From NCBI RefSeq assembly GCF_050948215.1, contig NW_027488564.1, positions 124,001 to 188,000 of the forward strand: a stretch of 64,000 nt of DNA, in the 5' to 3' direction. The notes under the pieces were generated by a model. It was not told the origin of the DNA and searched no databases. It saw only the letters and a program-made list of their open reading frames with translations. This stretch comes from Halictus rubicundus. Lineage: Eukaryota; Arthropoda; Insecta; Hymenoptera; Halictidae. Of the stretch, positions 13,092 through 28,900 are shown one piece after another. The first letter of the stretch is position 1, and each line of letters begins with the position of its first letter. The translations under genes were made by a program, and so were the position numbers.

Positions 13092-16000
13092 TCCTCTATC
13101 CTCTATCCTATCCTTTCCTCTATCCTCTATCCTATCCTATCCTATCGTCTATCCTATCCTCTATCCTATCCTATCCTATCGTCTATCCTATCCTCTATCC
13201 TATCCTATCCTCTATCCTATCCTATCCTCTATCCTATCCTATCCTCTATCCAATCCTATCCTCTATCCTATCCTATCCTCTATCCTATCCTATCCTCTAT
13301 CCTATCCTATCCTCTATCCTATCCTATCCTCTATCCTATCCTATCCTCTATCCTATCCTATCCTCTATCCTATCCTATCCTCTATCCTATCCTATCCTCT
13401 ATCCTTTCCTATCCTCTATCCTATCCTATCCTCTATCCTATCCTATCCTCTACCCTATCCTATCCTCTATCCTATCCTATTATCTATCCTATCCTATCCT
13501 CTATCCTATCCTATCCTCTATCCTATCCTATCCTCTATCCTATCCTATCCTCTATCCTATCCTATCCTCTATCCTATCCTATCCTCTATCCTATCCTATC
13601 CTCTATCCTATCCTATCCTCTATCCTATCAAATCCCCTATCCTATCAAATCCCCTATCCTATCCTCTATCCTATCCTATCCTGTATCCTATCCAATACTC
13701 TATCCTATCCTGTATCCTATCCTATCCTCTATCCTATCCTATTCCTCTATCCTATCCTATCCTCTATCCTATCCTATGCTCTATCCTATCCTATAGTCTA
13801 TCCTATCCTCTATCCTATACTATTCCTCTATCCTATCCTATCCTCTATCCTATCCTCTATCCTATCCTATCCTCTATCCTATCCTATCCTCCATCCTATC
13901 CTATACTCAATCCTATCCTTTCCTGTATCCTATCCAATCCTGTATCCTATCCTGTCCTCTATCCTATCCTATCCTCTATCCTATCCTATCCTCTATCCTA
14001 TCCTATCCTGTATCCTATCCTATCCTCTATCCTATCCTATCCTCTATCCTATCCTATCGTCTATCCTATCCTCTATCCTATCCTATTCCTCTATCCTATC
14101 CTATCCTCTATCCTATCCTATGCTCTATCCTATCCTATAGTCTATCCTATCCTCTATCCTATACTATTCCTCTATCCTATCCTATCCTCTATCCTATCCT
14201 CTATCCTATCCTATCCTCTATCCTATCCTCTATCCTATCCTATCCTCTATCCTATCCTATCCTCCATCCTATCCTATACTCAATCCTATCCTTTCCTGTA
14301 TCCTATCCAATCCTGTATCCTATCCTGTCCTCTATCCTATCCTATCCTCTATCCTATCCTATCCTCTATCCTATCCTATCCTGTATCCTATCCTATCCTC
14401 TATCCTATCCTATCCTCTATCCTATCCTATCCTCTATCCTATCCTATCCTCTATCCTATCCTATCTTTTATCCTACCTTATCATCTATCCTATCAAATCC
14501 CCTATCCTATCCTCTATCCTATCCTATCCTCTATCCTATCCTATCCTCCATCCTATCCTATCCTCAATCCTATTCTTTCCTGTTACCTATCCAATCTTTT
14601 ATCCTATCCTGTCCTCTATCCTATCCTATCCTCTATCCTATCCTATCCTCTATCCTATCCTATCTTCTATCCTATCCTATCCTCTATCCTATCAAATCAC
14701 CTACCCTATTCTCTGTCCTATCCTATCCTCTATCCTATCCTATCCTCTATCCTATCCTATCCTCTATCCTATCCTATCCTCTATCCTATCCTATCCTCTA
14801 TCCTATCCTATCCTCTATCCTATCCTATCCTCTATCCTATCCTATCCTCTATCCTCTATCCTATCCTTTCCTCTATCCTCTATCCTATCCTATCCTATCG
14901 TCTATCCTATCCTCTATCCTATCCTATCCTATCGTCTATCCTATCCTCTATCCTATCCTATCCTCTATCCTATCCTATCCTCCATCCTATCCTATCCTCA
15001 ATCCTATCGTTTCCTGTATCCTATCCAATCCTGTATCCTATCCTGTCCTCTATCCTATCCTATCCTCTATCCTATCCTATGCTCTATCCTATCCTATCGT
15101 CTATCCTATCCTCTATCCTATCCTATTCCTCTATCCTATCCTATCCTCTATCCTATCCTATCCTATATCCTATCCTATCCTCTATCCTATCCTATCCTCT
15201 ATCCTATCCTATCCTCCATCCTATCCTATCCTGTATCCTATCCTATCCTCTATCCTATCCTATCCTCTATCCTATCCTATCTTCTATCCTATCCTATCCT
15301 CTATCCTATCAAATCCCCAACCCTATCCTCTGTCCTATCCTATCCTCTATCCTATCCTATCCTCTATCGTATCCTATCCTCTATCCTATCCTATCCTCTA
15401 TCCTCTATCCTATCCTATCCTCTATCCTCTATCCTATCCTATCCTCTATCCTATCCTATCGTCTATCCTATCGTCTATCCTATCCTATCCTCTATCCTAT
15501 CCTATCCTCCATCCTATAATATCCTCAATCATATCCTTTCCTGTATCCTATCCAATCTTGTATCCTATCCTGTCCTCTATCCTATCCTATCCTCTATCCT
15601 ATCCTATGCTTTATCCTATCCTATCGTCTATCCTATCCTCTATCCTATCCTATCCTATCCTATATCCTATCCTATCCTCTATCCTATCCTATCCTCTACA
15701 ATATCCTATCCTCTATCCTATCCTATCCTCTATCCTATCCTATCCTCTATCCTATCCTATCCTCCATCCTATCCTATCCTCAATCCTATCCTTTCCTGCA
15801 TCCTATCCAATCCTGTATCCTATCCTGTCCTCTATCCTATCCTATCCTCTATCCTATCCTATCCTCTATCCTATCCTATCCTCTATCCTATCAAATCCCC
15901 TATCCTATCCTCTATCCTATCCTATCCTGTATCCTATCCAATCCTCTATCCTATCCTCTATCCTATCCTATCCTATCGTCTATCCTATCCTCTATCCTAT

Positions 16001-17858
16001 CCTATCCTATCGTCTATCCTATCCTCTATCCTATCCTATCCTCTATCCTATCCTATCCTCCATCCTATCCTATCCTCAATCCTATCGTTTCCTGTATCCT
16101 ATCCAATCCTGTATCCTATCCCGTCCTCTATCCTATCCTATCCTCTATCCTATCCTATGCTCTATCCTATCCTATCGTCTATCCTATCCTCTATCCTATC
16201 CTATTCCTCTATCCTATCCTATCCTCTATCCTATCCTATCCTATATCCTATCCTATCCTCTATCCTATCCTATCCTCTATCCTATCCTATCCTCTATCCT
16301 ATCCTATCCTCTATCCTATCCTATCCTCTATCCTATCCTATCCTCTATCCTATCCTATCCTCTATCCTATCCTATCCTCTATCCTATCCTATCCTCTATC
16401 CAATCCTATCCTCTATCCTATCCTATCCTCTATCCTATCCTATCCTCTATCCTATCCTATCCTCCATCCTATCCTATCCTGTATCCTATCCTATCCTCTA
16501 TCCTATCCTATCCTCTATCCTATCCTATCCTCTGTCCTATCCTATCCTCTATCCTATCCTATCCTCTATCCTATCCTATCCTCTATCCTATCCTCTATCC
16601 TATCCTATCGTCTATCCTATCCTCTATCCTATCCTATCCTATATCCTATCCTATCCTCTATCCTATCCTATCCTCTATCCTATCCTATCCTCTATCCTAT
16701 CCTATCCTCTATCCTATCCTATCCTCTATCCTATCCTATCCTGTATCCTATCCAATCCTCTATCCTATTATCTATCCTATCCTACCCTCTATCCTATCCT
16801 ATCCTCCATCCTATCCTGTATCCTATCCTATCCTCTATCATATCCTATCCTCTATCCTATCCTATCCTCTGTCCTATCCTATCCTCTATCCTATCCTATC
16901 CTCTATCCTATCCTCTATCCTATCCTATCGTCTATCCTATCCTCTATCCTATCCTATCCTCTATCCTATCCTATCCTCAATCCTATCCTTTCCTGTATCC
17001 TATCCAATCCTGTATCCTCTCCTGTCCTCTATCCTATACTATCCTCTATTCGATCCTATCCTTTTATCCTATCCTATCCTATCCTCTATCCTATCCTATC
17101 TTCTATCCTATCCTATCCTCTATCCTATCAAATCCCCTATCCTATCCTCTGTCCTATCCTATCCTCTATCCTATCCTATCCTCTATCCTATCCTATCCTC
17201 TATCCTATCCTATCCTCTATCCTATCCTATCCTCTATCCTATACTATCCTCTATCCTATCCTATCCTCTATCCTATCCTATCCTCTATCCTCTATCCTCT
17301 ACCCTCTATCCTCTATCCTCTGTCCTCTATCCTATCCTATCCTCTGTCCTATCCTATCCTCTATCCTATCCTATCCTCTATCCTATGCTATCCTCTATCC
17401 TATCCTATCCTCTATCCTATCCTATCCTCTATCCTATCCTATCCTCTATTCTATCCTATCCTCTATCCTATCCTATCCTCTATCCTACCCTATCCTCTAT
17501 CCTATCCTATCCTCTATCCTATCCTATCCTCTATCCTATCCTCTATCCTATCCTATCCTCTATCCTATCATGTCGTCTATCCTATCCTCTATCCTATCCT
17601 ATCCTCCATACTATCCTATCCTCAATCCTATCCTTTCCTGTATCCTATCCAATCCTGTATCCTATCCTGTCTTCTATACTATCCTATCCTCTATCCTAAC
17701 CTATCCTCTATCTTATCCTATCCTCTATCCTATCCTATCTTCTATCCTATCCTATCCTCTATCCTATCCTATCCCCTATCCTATCCTCTATCCTATCTTC
17801 TATCCTATCCTATCCTCTATCCTATCAAATCCCCAATCCTATCCTCTATCCTATCCTA
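13092..17858. repeat. 4767-bp tandem duplication, copy B
   Basis: Nearly identical to copy A. In the 2142-bp interval 15558-17699, compared with 10791-12932, I see only two changes that alter the translation, for example ATCATC versus ATCCTC near 11541/16308 and CTGTCC versus CCGTCC near 11355/16122. The interval 15079-15519 translates identically to 10312-10752. Identity ends near 17860, where ATCTATCC replaces CTCTATCC. Confidence 0.88.
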
Positions 17859-20800
17859 TCATCTATCCTCTATCCTATCCAATCCTCTATCCTATCCTAT
17901 CCTCTATCCTATCAAATCCCCTATCCTATCCTCTGTCCTATCCTATCCTCTATCCTATCCTATCATCTATCCTATCCTATCCTCTATCCTATCCTATCGT
18001 CTATCCTATCCTCTATCCTATCCTATCCTCTATCCTATCCTATCCTCTATCCTATCCTATCCTCTATCCTATCCTATCCTCTATCCTATCAAATCCCCTA
18101 TCCTATCCTCTATCCTATCCTATCATCTATCCTCAATCCTATCCAATCCTCTATCCTATCCTATCCTCTATCCTATCAAATCCCCTATCCTATCCTCTGT
18201 CCTATCCTATCCTCTATCCTAACCTATCCTCTATCCTATCGTATCCTCTATCCTATCCTATCGTCTATCCTATCCTCTATCCTATATTATACTCTATCCT
18301 ATCCTATCCTCCATCCTATCCTATCCTCAATCCTATCCTTTCCTGTATCCTATCCAATCCTGTATCCTATCCTGTCCTCTATTCTATCCTACGTTCTATC
18401 CTATCCTATCCTCTATCCTATCCTATTCTCTATCCTATCCTATGCTCTATCCTATCCTATCGTCTATCTTATCTTCTATCCTATCCTATCAAATCCCCTA
18501 TCCTATCCTCTGTCCTATCCTATCCTCTATCCTCTATCCTCTATCCTATCCTATCCTCTATCCTATCCTATCCTCTGTCCTATCCTATACTCTATCCTAT
18601 CCTATCCTCTATTATATCCTCTATCCTATCCTATCGTCTATCCTATCCTCTATCCTATCCTATCCTATATCCTATCCTATCCTCTATCCTATCCTATCCT
18701 CTATCCTATCCTATCCTCTATCTTATCCTATCCTCTATCCTATCCTATCCTCTATCCTATCCTATCTTGTATCCTATCCAATCCTCTATCCTATTATCTA
18801 TCCTATCCTACCCTCTATCCTATCCTATCCTCCATCCTATCCTGTATCCTATCCTATCCTCTATCCTATCCTATCCTCTATCCTATCCTATCCTCTGTCC
18901 TATCCTATCCTCTATCCTATCCTATCCTCTATCCTATCCTCTATCCTATCCTATCGTCTATCCTATCCTCTATCCTATCCTATCCTCTATCCTATCCTAT
19001 CCTCAATCCTATCCTTTCCTGTATCCTATCCAATCCTGTATCCTCTCCTGTCCTCTATCCTATACTATCCTCTATTCGATCCTATCCTTTTATCCTATCC
19101 TATCCTATCCTCTATCCTATCCTATCTTCTATCCTATCCTATCCTCTATCCTATCAAATCCCCTATCCTATCCTCTGTCCTATCCTATCCTCTATCCTAT
19201 CCTATCCTCTATCCTATCCTATCCTCTATCCTATCCTATCCTCTATCCTATCCTATCCTCTATCCTATACTATCCTCTATCCTATCCTATCCTCTATCCT
19301 ATCCTATCCTCTATCCTCTATCCTCTACCCTCTATCCTCTATCCTCTATCCTCTATCCTATCCTATCCTCTGTCCTATCCTATCCTCTATCCTATCCTAT
19401 CCTCTATCCTATGCTATCCTCTATCCTATCCTATCCTCTATCCTATCCTATCCTCTATCCTATCCTATCCTCTATTCTATCCTATCCTCTATCCTATCCT
19501 ATCCTCTATCCTATCCTATCCTCTATCCTATCCTATCCTCTATCCTATCCTATCCTCTATCCTATCCTCTATCCTATCCTATTCCTCTATCCTAACCTAT
19601 CCTCTATCCTATCCTATCCTCTATTCTATCCTATCCTCTATCCTATCCTATCCTCTATCCTATCCTATCCTCTATCCTATCCTATCCTATCCTCTATCCT
19701 ATCCTATCCTATCCTATCCTATCCTATCCTCTATCCTATCCTATCCTGTATCCTATCCTATCCTCTATCCTCTATCCTATCCTATCCTCTATCCTATCCT
19801 ATCCTCTATCCTATCATGTCGTCTATCCTATCCTCTATCCTATCCTATCCTCTATCCTATAATATCCTCCATACTATATTATCCTCAATCCTATCCTTTC
19901 CTGTATCCTATCCAATCCTGTATCCTATCCTGTCTTCTATACTATCCTATCCTCTATCCTAACCTATCCTCTATCTTATCCTATCCTCTATCCTATCCTA
20001 TCTTCTATCCTATCCTATCCTCTATCCTATCCTATCCCCTATCCTATCCTCTATCCTATCTTCTATCCTATCCTATCCTCTATCCTATCAAATCCCCAAT
20101 CCTATCCTCTATCCTATCCTATCATCTATCCTCTATCCTATCCAATCCTCTATCCTATCCTATCCTCTATCCTATCAAATCCCCTATCCTATCCTCTGTC
20201 CTATCCTATCCTCTATCCTATCCTATCATCTATCCTATCCTATCCTCTATCCTATCCTATCGTCTATCCTATCCTCTATCCTATCCTATCCTCTATCCTA
20301 TCCTATCCTCTATCCTATCCTATCCTCTATCCTATCCTATCCTCTATCCTATCCTATCCTCTATCCTATCAAATCCCCTATCCTATCCTCTATCCTATCC
20401 TATCATCTATCCTCAATCCTATCCAATCCTCTATCCTATCCTATCCTCTATCCTATCAAATCCCCTATCCTATCCTCTGTCCTATCCTATCCTCTATCCT
20501 ATCCTATCCTCTATCCTATCGTATCCTCTATCCTATCCTATCCTCTATCCTATCCTATCCTCTATCCTATCCTATCCTCTATCCTATACTATCCTCTATC
20601 CTATCCTATCCTCTATCCTATCCTATCCTCTATCCTCTATCCTCTACCCTCTATCCTCTATCCTCTGTCCTCTATCCTATCCTATCCTCTGTCCTATCCT
20701 ATCCTCTATCCTATCCTATCCTCTATCCTATGCTATCCTCTATCCTATCCTATCCTCTATCCTATCCTATCCTCTATCCTATCCTATCCTCTATTCTATC

Positions 20801-23800
20801 CTATCCTCTATCCTATCCTATCCTCTATCCTATCCTATCCTCTATCCTATCCTATCCTCTATCCTATCCTATCCTCTATCCTATCCTCTATCCTATCCTA
20901 TTCCTCTATCCTAACCTATCCTCTATCCTATCCTATCCTCTATTCTATCCTATCCTCTATCCTATCCTATCCTCTATCCTATCCTATCCTCTATCCTATC
21001 CTATCCTATCCTCTATCCTATCCTATCCTATCCTATCCTATCCTATCCTCTATCCTATCCTATCCTCTATCCTCTATCCTATCCTATCCTCTATCCTCTA
21101 TCCTCTATCCTATCCTATCCTCTATCCTATCCTATCGTCTATCCTAACCTATCCTCTATCCTATCCTATCCTCTATCCTATCCTATCCTCTATCCTATCC
21201 TATCCTCTATTCTATCCTATCCTCTATCCTATCCTATCCTCTATCCTATCCTATCCTCTATCCTATCCTATCCTCTATCCTATCCTATCCTCTATCCTAT
21301 CAAATCCCCTATCCTATCCTCTATCCTATCCTATCCTCTATCCTATCCTATCGTCTATCCTATCCTCTATCCTATCCTATCCTCTATCCTATCCTATCCT
21401 CTATCCTATCCTATCCTCTATCCTATCAAATCCCCTATCCTATCCTCTATCCTATCCTATCATCTATCCTCAATCCTATCCAATCCTCTATCCTATCCTA
21501 TCCTCTATCCTATCAAATCCCCTATCCTATCCTCTGTCCTATCCTATCCTCTATCCTATCCTATCCTCTATCCTATCGTATCCTCTATCCTATCCTATCG
21601 TCTATCCTATCCTCTATCCTATATTATACTCTATCCTATCCTATCCTCCATCCTATCCTATCCTCAATCCTATCCTTTCCTGTATCCTATCCAATCCTGT
21701 ATCCTATCCTGTCCTCTATTCTATCCTACGTTCTATCCTATCCTATCCTCTATCCTATCCTATTCTCTATCCTATCCTATGCTCTATCCTATCCTATCGT
21801 CTATCTTATCTTCTATCCTATCCTATCAAATCCCCTATCCTATCCTCTGTCCTATCCTATCCTCTATCCTCTATCCTCTATCCTATCCTATCCTCTATCC
21901 TATCCTATCCTCTGTCCTATCCTATCCTCTATCCTATCCTATCCTCTATCCTATCCTCTATCCTATCCTATCGTCTATCCTATCCTCTATCCTATCCTAT
22001 CCTATATCCTATCCTATCCTCTATCCTATCCTATCCTCTATCCTATCCTATCCTCTATCCTATCCTATCCTCTATCCTATCCTATCCTGTATCCTATCCA
22101 ATCCTCTATCCTATTATCTATCCTATCCTACCCTCTATCCTATCCTATCCTCCATCCTATCCTGTATCCTATCCTATCCTCTATCCTATCCTATCCTCTA
22201 TCCTATCCTATCCTCTGTCCTATCCTATCCTCTATCCTATCCTATCCTCTATCCTATCCTCTATCCTATCCTATCGTCTATCCTATCCTCTATCCTATCC
22301 TATCCTCTATCCTATCCTATCCTCAATCCTATCCTTTCCTGTATCCTATCCAATCCTGTATCCTCTCCTGTCCTCTATCCTATACTATCCTCTATTCGAT
22401 CCTATCCTTTTATCCTATCCTATCCTATCCTCTATCCTATCCTATCTTCTATCCTATCCTATCCTCTATCCTATCAAATCCCCTATCCTATCCTCTGTCC
22501 TATCCTATCCTCTATCCTATCCTATCCTCTATCCTATCCTATCCTCTATCCTATCCTATCCTCTATCCTATCCTATCCTCTATCCTATACTATCCTCTAT
22601 CCTATCCTATCCTCTATCCTATCCTATCCTCTATCCTATCATGTCGTCTATCCTATCCTCTATCCTATCCTATCCTCTATCCTATAATATCCTCCATACT
22701 ATATTATCCTCAATCCTATCCTTTCCTGTATCCTATCCAATCCTGTATCCTATCCTGTCTTCTATACTATCCTATCCTCTATCCTAACCTATCCTCTATC
22801 TTATCCTATCCTCTATCCTATCCTATCTTCTATCCTATCCTATCCTCTATCCTATCCTATCCCCTATCCTATCCTCTATCCTATCTTCTATCCTATCCTA
22901 TCCTCTATCCTATCAAATCCCCAATCCTATCCTCTATCCTATCCTATCATCTATCCTCTATCCTATCCAATCCTCTATCCTATCCTATCCTCTATCCTAT
23001 CAAATCCCCTATCCTATCCTCTGTCCTATCCTATCCTCTATCCTATCCTATCATCTATCCTATCCTATCCTCTATCCTATCCTATCGTCTATCCTATCCT
23101 CTATCCTATCCTATCCTCTATCCTATCCTATCCTCTATCCTATCCTATCCTCTATCCTATCCTATCCTCTATCCTATCCTATCCTCTATCCTATCAAATC
23201 CCCTATCCTATCCTCTATCCTATCCTATCATCTATCCTCAATCCTATCCAATCCTCTATCCTATCCTATCCTCTATCCTATCAAATCCCCTATCCTATCC
23301 TCTGTCCTATCCTATCCTCTATCCTATCCTATCCTCTATCCTATCGTATCCTCTATCCTATCCTATCCTCTATCCTATCCTATCCTCTATCCTATCCTAT
23401 CCTCTATCCTATACTATCCTCTATCCTATCCTATCCTCTATCCTATCCTATCCTCTATCCTCTATCCTCTACCCTCTATCCTCTATCCTCTGTCCTCTAT
23501 CCTATCCTATCCTCTGTCCTATCCTATCCTCTATCCTATCCTATCCTCTATCCTATGCTATCCTCTATCCTATCCTATCCTCTATCCTATCCTATCCTCT
23601 ATCCTATCCTATCCTCTTTCTATCCTATCCTCTATCCTATCCTATCCTCTATCCTATCCTATCCTCTATCCTATCCTATCCTCTATTCTATCCTATCCTC
23701 TATCCTATCCTATCCTCTATCCTATCCTATCCTCTATCCTATCCTATCCTCTATCCTATCCTATCCTCTATCCTATCAAATCCCCTATCCTATCCTCTAT

Positions 23801-26800
23801 CCTATCCTATCCTCTATCCTATCCTATCGTCTATCCTATCCTCTATCCTATCCTATCCTCTATCCTATCCTATCCTCTATCCTATCCTATCCTCTATCCT
23901 ATCAAATCCCCTATCCTATCCTCTATCCTATCCTATCATCTATCCTCAATCCTATCCAATCCTCTATCCTATCCTATCCTCTATCCTATCAAATCCCCTA
24001 TCCTATCCTCTGTCCTATCCTATCCTCTATCCTATCCTATCCTCTATCCTATCGTATCCTCTATCCTATCCTATCGTCTATCCTATCCTCTATCCTATAT
24101 TATACTCTATCCTATCCTATCCTCCATCCTATCCTATCCTCAATCCTATCCTTTCCTGTATCCTATCCAATCCTGTATCCTATCCTGTCCTCTATTCTAT
24201 CCTACGTTCTATCCTATCCTATCCTCTATCCTATCCTATTCTCTATCCTATCCTATGCTCTATCCTATCCTATCGTCTATCTTATCTTCTATCCTATCCT
24301 ATCAAATCCCCTATCCTATCCTCTGTCCTATCCTATCCTCTATCCTCTATCCTCTATCCTATCCTATCCTCTATCCTATCCTATCCTCTGTCCTATCCTA
24401 TCCTCTATCCTATCCTATCCTCTATCCTATCCTCTATCCTATCCTATCGTCTATCCTATCCTCTATCCTATCCTATCCTATATCCTATCCTATCCTCTAT
24501 CCTATCCTATCCTCTATCCTATCCTATCCTCTATCCTATCCTATCCTCTATCCTATCCTATCCTCTATCCTATCCTATCCTGTATCCTATCCAATCCTCT
24601 ATCCTATTATCTATCCTATCCTACCCTCTATCCTATCCTATCCTCCATCCTATCCTGTATCCTATCCTATCCTCTATCCTATCCTATCCTCTATCCTATC
24701 CTATCCTCTGTCCTATCCTATCCTCTATCCTATCCTATCCTCTATCCTATCCTCTATCCTATCCTATCGTCTATCCTATCCTCTATCCTATCCTATCCTC
24801 TATCCTATCCTATCCTCAATCCTATCCTTTCCTGTATCCTATCCAATCCTGTATCCTCTCCTGTCCTCTATCCTATACTATCCTCTATTCGATCCTATCC
24901 TTTTATCCTATCCTATCCTATCCTCTATCCTATCCTATCTTCTATCCTATCCTATCCTCTATCCTATCAAATCCCCTATCCTATCCTCTGTCCTATCCTA
25001 TCCTCTATCCTATCCTATCCTCTATCCTATCCTATCCTCTATCCTATCCTATCCTCTATCCTATCCTATCCTCTATCCTATACTATCCTCTATCCTATCC
25101 TATCCTCTATCCTATCCTATCCTCTATCCTCTATCCTCTACCCTCTATCCTCTATCCTCTATCCTCTATCCTATCCTATCCTCTGTCCTATCCTATCCTC
25201 TATCCTATCCTATCCTCTATCCTATGCTATCCTCTATCCTATCCTATCCTCTATCCTATCCTATCCTCTATCCTATCCTATCCTCTATTCTATCCTATCC
25301 TCTATCCTATCCTATCCTCTATCCTATCCTATCCTCTATCCTATCCTATCCTCTATCCTATCCTATCCTCTATCCTATCCTCTATCCTATCCTATTCCTC
25401 TATCCTAACCTATCCTCTATCCTATCCTATCCTCTATTCTATCCTATCCTCTATCCTATCCAATCCTCTATCCTATCCTATCCTCTATCCTATCCTATCC
25501 TATCCTCTATCCTATCCTATCCTATCCTATCCTATCCTATCCTATCCTCTATCCTATCCTATCCTGTATCCTATCCTATCCTCTATCCTCTATCCTATCC
25601 TATCCTCTATCCTATCCTATCCTCTATCCTATCATGTCGTCTATCCTATCCTCTATCCTATCCTATCCTCTATCCTATCCTATCCTCCATACTATCCTAT
25701 CCTCAATCCTATCCTTTCCTGTATCCTATACAATCCTGTATCCTATCCTGTCTTCTATACTATCCTATCCTCTATCTTATCCTATCCTCTATCCTATCCT
25801 ATCTTCTATCCTATCCTATCCTCTATCCTATCCTATCCCCTATCCTATCCTCTATCCTATCTTCTATCCTATCCTATCCTCTATCCTATCAAATCCCCAA
25901 TCCTATCCTCTATCCTATCCTATCATCTATCCTCTATCCTATCCAATCCTCTATCCTATCCTATCCTCTATCCTATCAAATCCCCTATCCTATCCTCTAT
26001 CCTATCCTATCATCTATCCTCAATCCTATCCAATCCTCTATCCTATCCTATCCTCTATCCTATCAAATCCCCTATCCTATCCTCTGTCCTATCCTATCCT
26101 CTATCCTATCCTATCCTCTATCCTATCGTATCCTCTATCCTATCCTATCGTCTATCCTATCCTCTATCCTATCCTATACTCTATCCTATCCTATCCTCCA
26201 TCCTATCCTATCCTCAATCCTATCCTTTCCTGTATCCTATCCAATCCTGTATCCAATCCTGTCCTCTATTCTATCCTACGTTCTATCCTATCCTATCCTC
26301 TATCCTATCCTATTCTCTATCCTATCCTATGCTCTATCCTATCCTATCGTCTATCTTATCTTCTATCCTATCCTATCAAATCCCCTATCCTATCCTCTGT
26401 CCTATCCTATCCTCTATCCTCTATCCTCTATCCTATCCTATCCTCTATCCTATCCTATCCTCTACCCTATCCTGTCGTCTATCCTATTCTCTATCCTATC
26501 CTATCGTATCCTCCATCCTATCCTATCCTCAATCCTATCCTTTCCTGTATCCTATCCAATCCTGAATCCTATCCTGTCCTCTATACTATCCTATCCTCTA
26601 TCCTATCCTATCCTCTATCTTATCCTATCCTCTATCCTATCCTATCTTCTATCCTATCCTATCCTCTATCCTATCCTATCCCCTATCCTATCCTCTATCC
26701 TATCATCTATCCTCTATCCTATCCTATCTTCTATCCTATCCTATCCTCTATCCTATCAAATCCCCTATCCTATCCTCTATCCTATCCTATCATCTATCCT

Positions 26801-28900
26801 CTATCCTATCCAATACTCTATCCTATCCTATCCTCTATCCTATCAAATCCCCTATCCTATCCTCTGTCCTATCATATCCTCTATCCTATCCTATCATCTA
26901 TCCTATCCTATCCTCTATCCTATCCTATCGTCTATCCTATCCTCTATCCTATCCTATCCTCTATCCTATCCTATCCTCTATCCTATCCTATCTTCTATTC
27001 TATCCTATCCTCTATCCTATCAAATCCCCTACCCTATCCTCTGTCCTATCCTATCCTCTATCCTATCCTATCCTCTATCCTATCCTATCCTCTATCCTAT
27101 CCTATCCTCTATCCTCTATCCTATACTATCCTCTATCCTATCCTATCCTCTATCCTATCCTATCGTCTATCCTATCCTCTATCCTAACCTATCCTCTATC
27201 CTATCCTATCCTCCATCCTATCCTATCCTCAATCCTATCCTTTCCTGTATCCTATCCAATCCTGTATCCTATCCTGTCCTCTATACTATCCTATCCTCTA
27301 TCCTATCCTATCCTCTATTCTATCTTATCCTCTAACCTATCCTATGATCTATCCTACCCTATCGTCTATGCTATCCTCTATCCTATCCTATTCCTCTATC
27401 CTATCCTATCCTCTATCCTATCCTGTCCTCTATTCTATCCTATCCTCTATCCTATCCTATCCTCTATCCTATCCTATCCTCTTTCCTATCCTATCCTAAC
27501 CTCTATCCTATCCTATCCTATCCTATCCTATCCTCTATCCTATCCTATCCTCTATCCTATCCTATCCTCTATCGTATCCTATCCTCTATCCTATCCTATC
27601 CTCTATCCTATACTATCCTCTATCCTATCCTATCCTCTATCCTATCCTATCCTCTATCCTCTATCCTCTATCCTCTACCCTCTATCCTCTATCCTCTATC
27701 CTCTATCCTATCCTATCCTCTGTCCTATCCTATCCTCTATCCTATCCTATCCTCTATCCTATGCTATCCTCTATCCTATCCTATCCTCTATCCTCTATCC
27801 TATCCTATCCTCTATCCTCTATCCTCTATCCTATCCTATCCTCTATCCTATCCTATCGTCTATCCTAACCTATCCTCTATCCTATCCTATCCTCTATCCT
27901 ATCCTATCCTCTATCCTATCCTATCCTCTATTCTATCCTATCCTCTATCCTATCCTATCCTCTATCCTATCCTATCCTCTATCCTATCCTATCCTCTATC
28001 CTATCCTATCCTCTATCCTATCAAATCCCCTATCCTATCCTCTATCCTATCCTATCCTGTATCCTATCCTATCCTCTATCCTCTATCCTATCCTATCCTC
28101 TATCCTATCCTATCCTCTATCCTATCATGTCGTCTATCCTATCCTCTATCCTATCCTATCCTCTATCCTATCCTATCCTCCATACTATCCTATCCTCAAT
28201 CCTATCCTTTCCTGTATCCTATCCAATCCTGTATCCTATCCTGTCCTCTATACTATCCTATCCTCTATCCTAACCTATCCTCTATCTTATCCTATCCTCT
28301 ATCCTATCCTATCTTCTATCCTATCCTATCCTCTATCCTATCCTATCCCCTATCCTATCCTCTATCCTATCTTCTATCCTATCCTATCCTCTATCCTATC
28401 AAATCCCCAATCCTATCCTCTATCCTATCCTATCATCTATCCTCTATCCTATCCAATCCTCTATCCTATCCTATCCTCTATCCTATCAAATCCCCTATCC
28501 TATCCTCTGTCCTATCCTATCCTCTATCCTATCCTATCATCTATCCTATCCTATCCTCTATCCTATCCTATCGTCTATCCTATCCTCTATCCTATCCTAT
28601 CCTCTATCCTACCCTATCCTCTATCCTATCCTATCTTCTATCCTATCCTACCCTCTATCCTATCAAATCCCCTACCCTATCCTCTGTCCTATCCTATCCT
28701 CTATCCTATCCTATCCTCTATCCTATCCTATCCTCTATCCTATCCTATCCTCTATCCTATCCTATCCTCTATCCTCTATCCTATACTATCCTCTATCCTA
28801 TCCTATCCTCTATCCTATCCTATCCTCCATCCTATCCTATCTTCAATCCTATCCTTTCCTGTATCCTATCCAATCCTGTATCATATCCTGTCCTCTATAC
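17859..28900. repeat. Mosaic higher-order repeats of 2.1-3.3 kb
   Basis: A marked module (CCTATGCTC followed by CTATCTTATC and AAATCCCC) begins at 18442, 21779, 24255 and 26329, giving successive shifts of 3337, 2476 and 2074 bp. Other landmarks give different shifts (19962 to 22787, 2825 bp; 20914 to 25408, 4494 bp). The region is therefore a patchwork of overlapping duplications and deletions, not a clean tandem. Confidence 0.7.

Noticed and set aside
8325..17858. Assembly duplication as the sole explanation of the 4767-bp repeat
   Set aside because: A few real differences exist between the copies, so it is not simply a duplicated contig piece. It cannot be excluded fully without reads.
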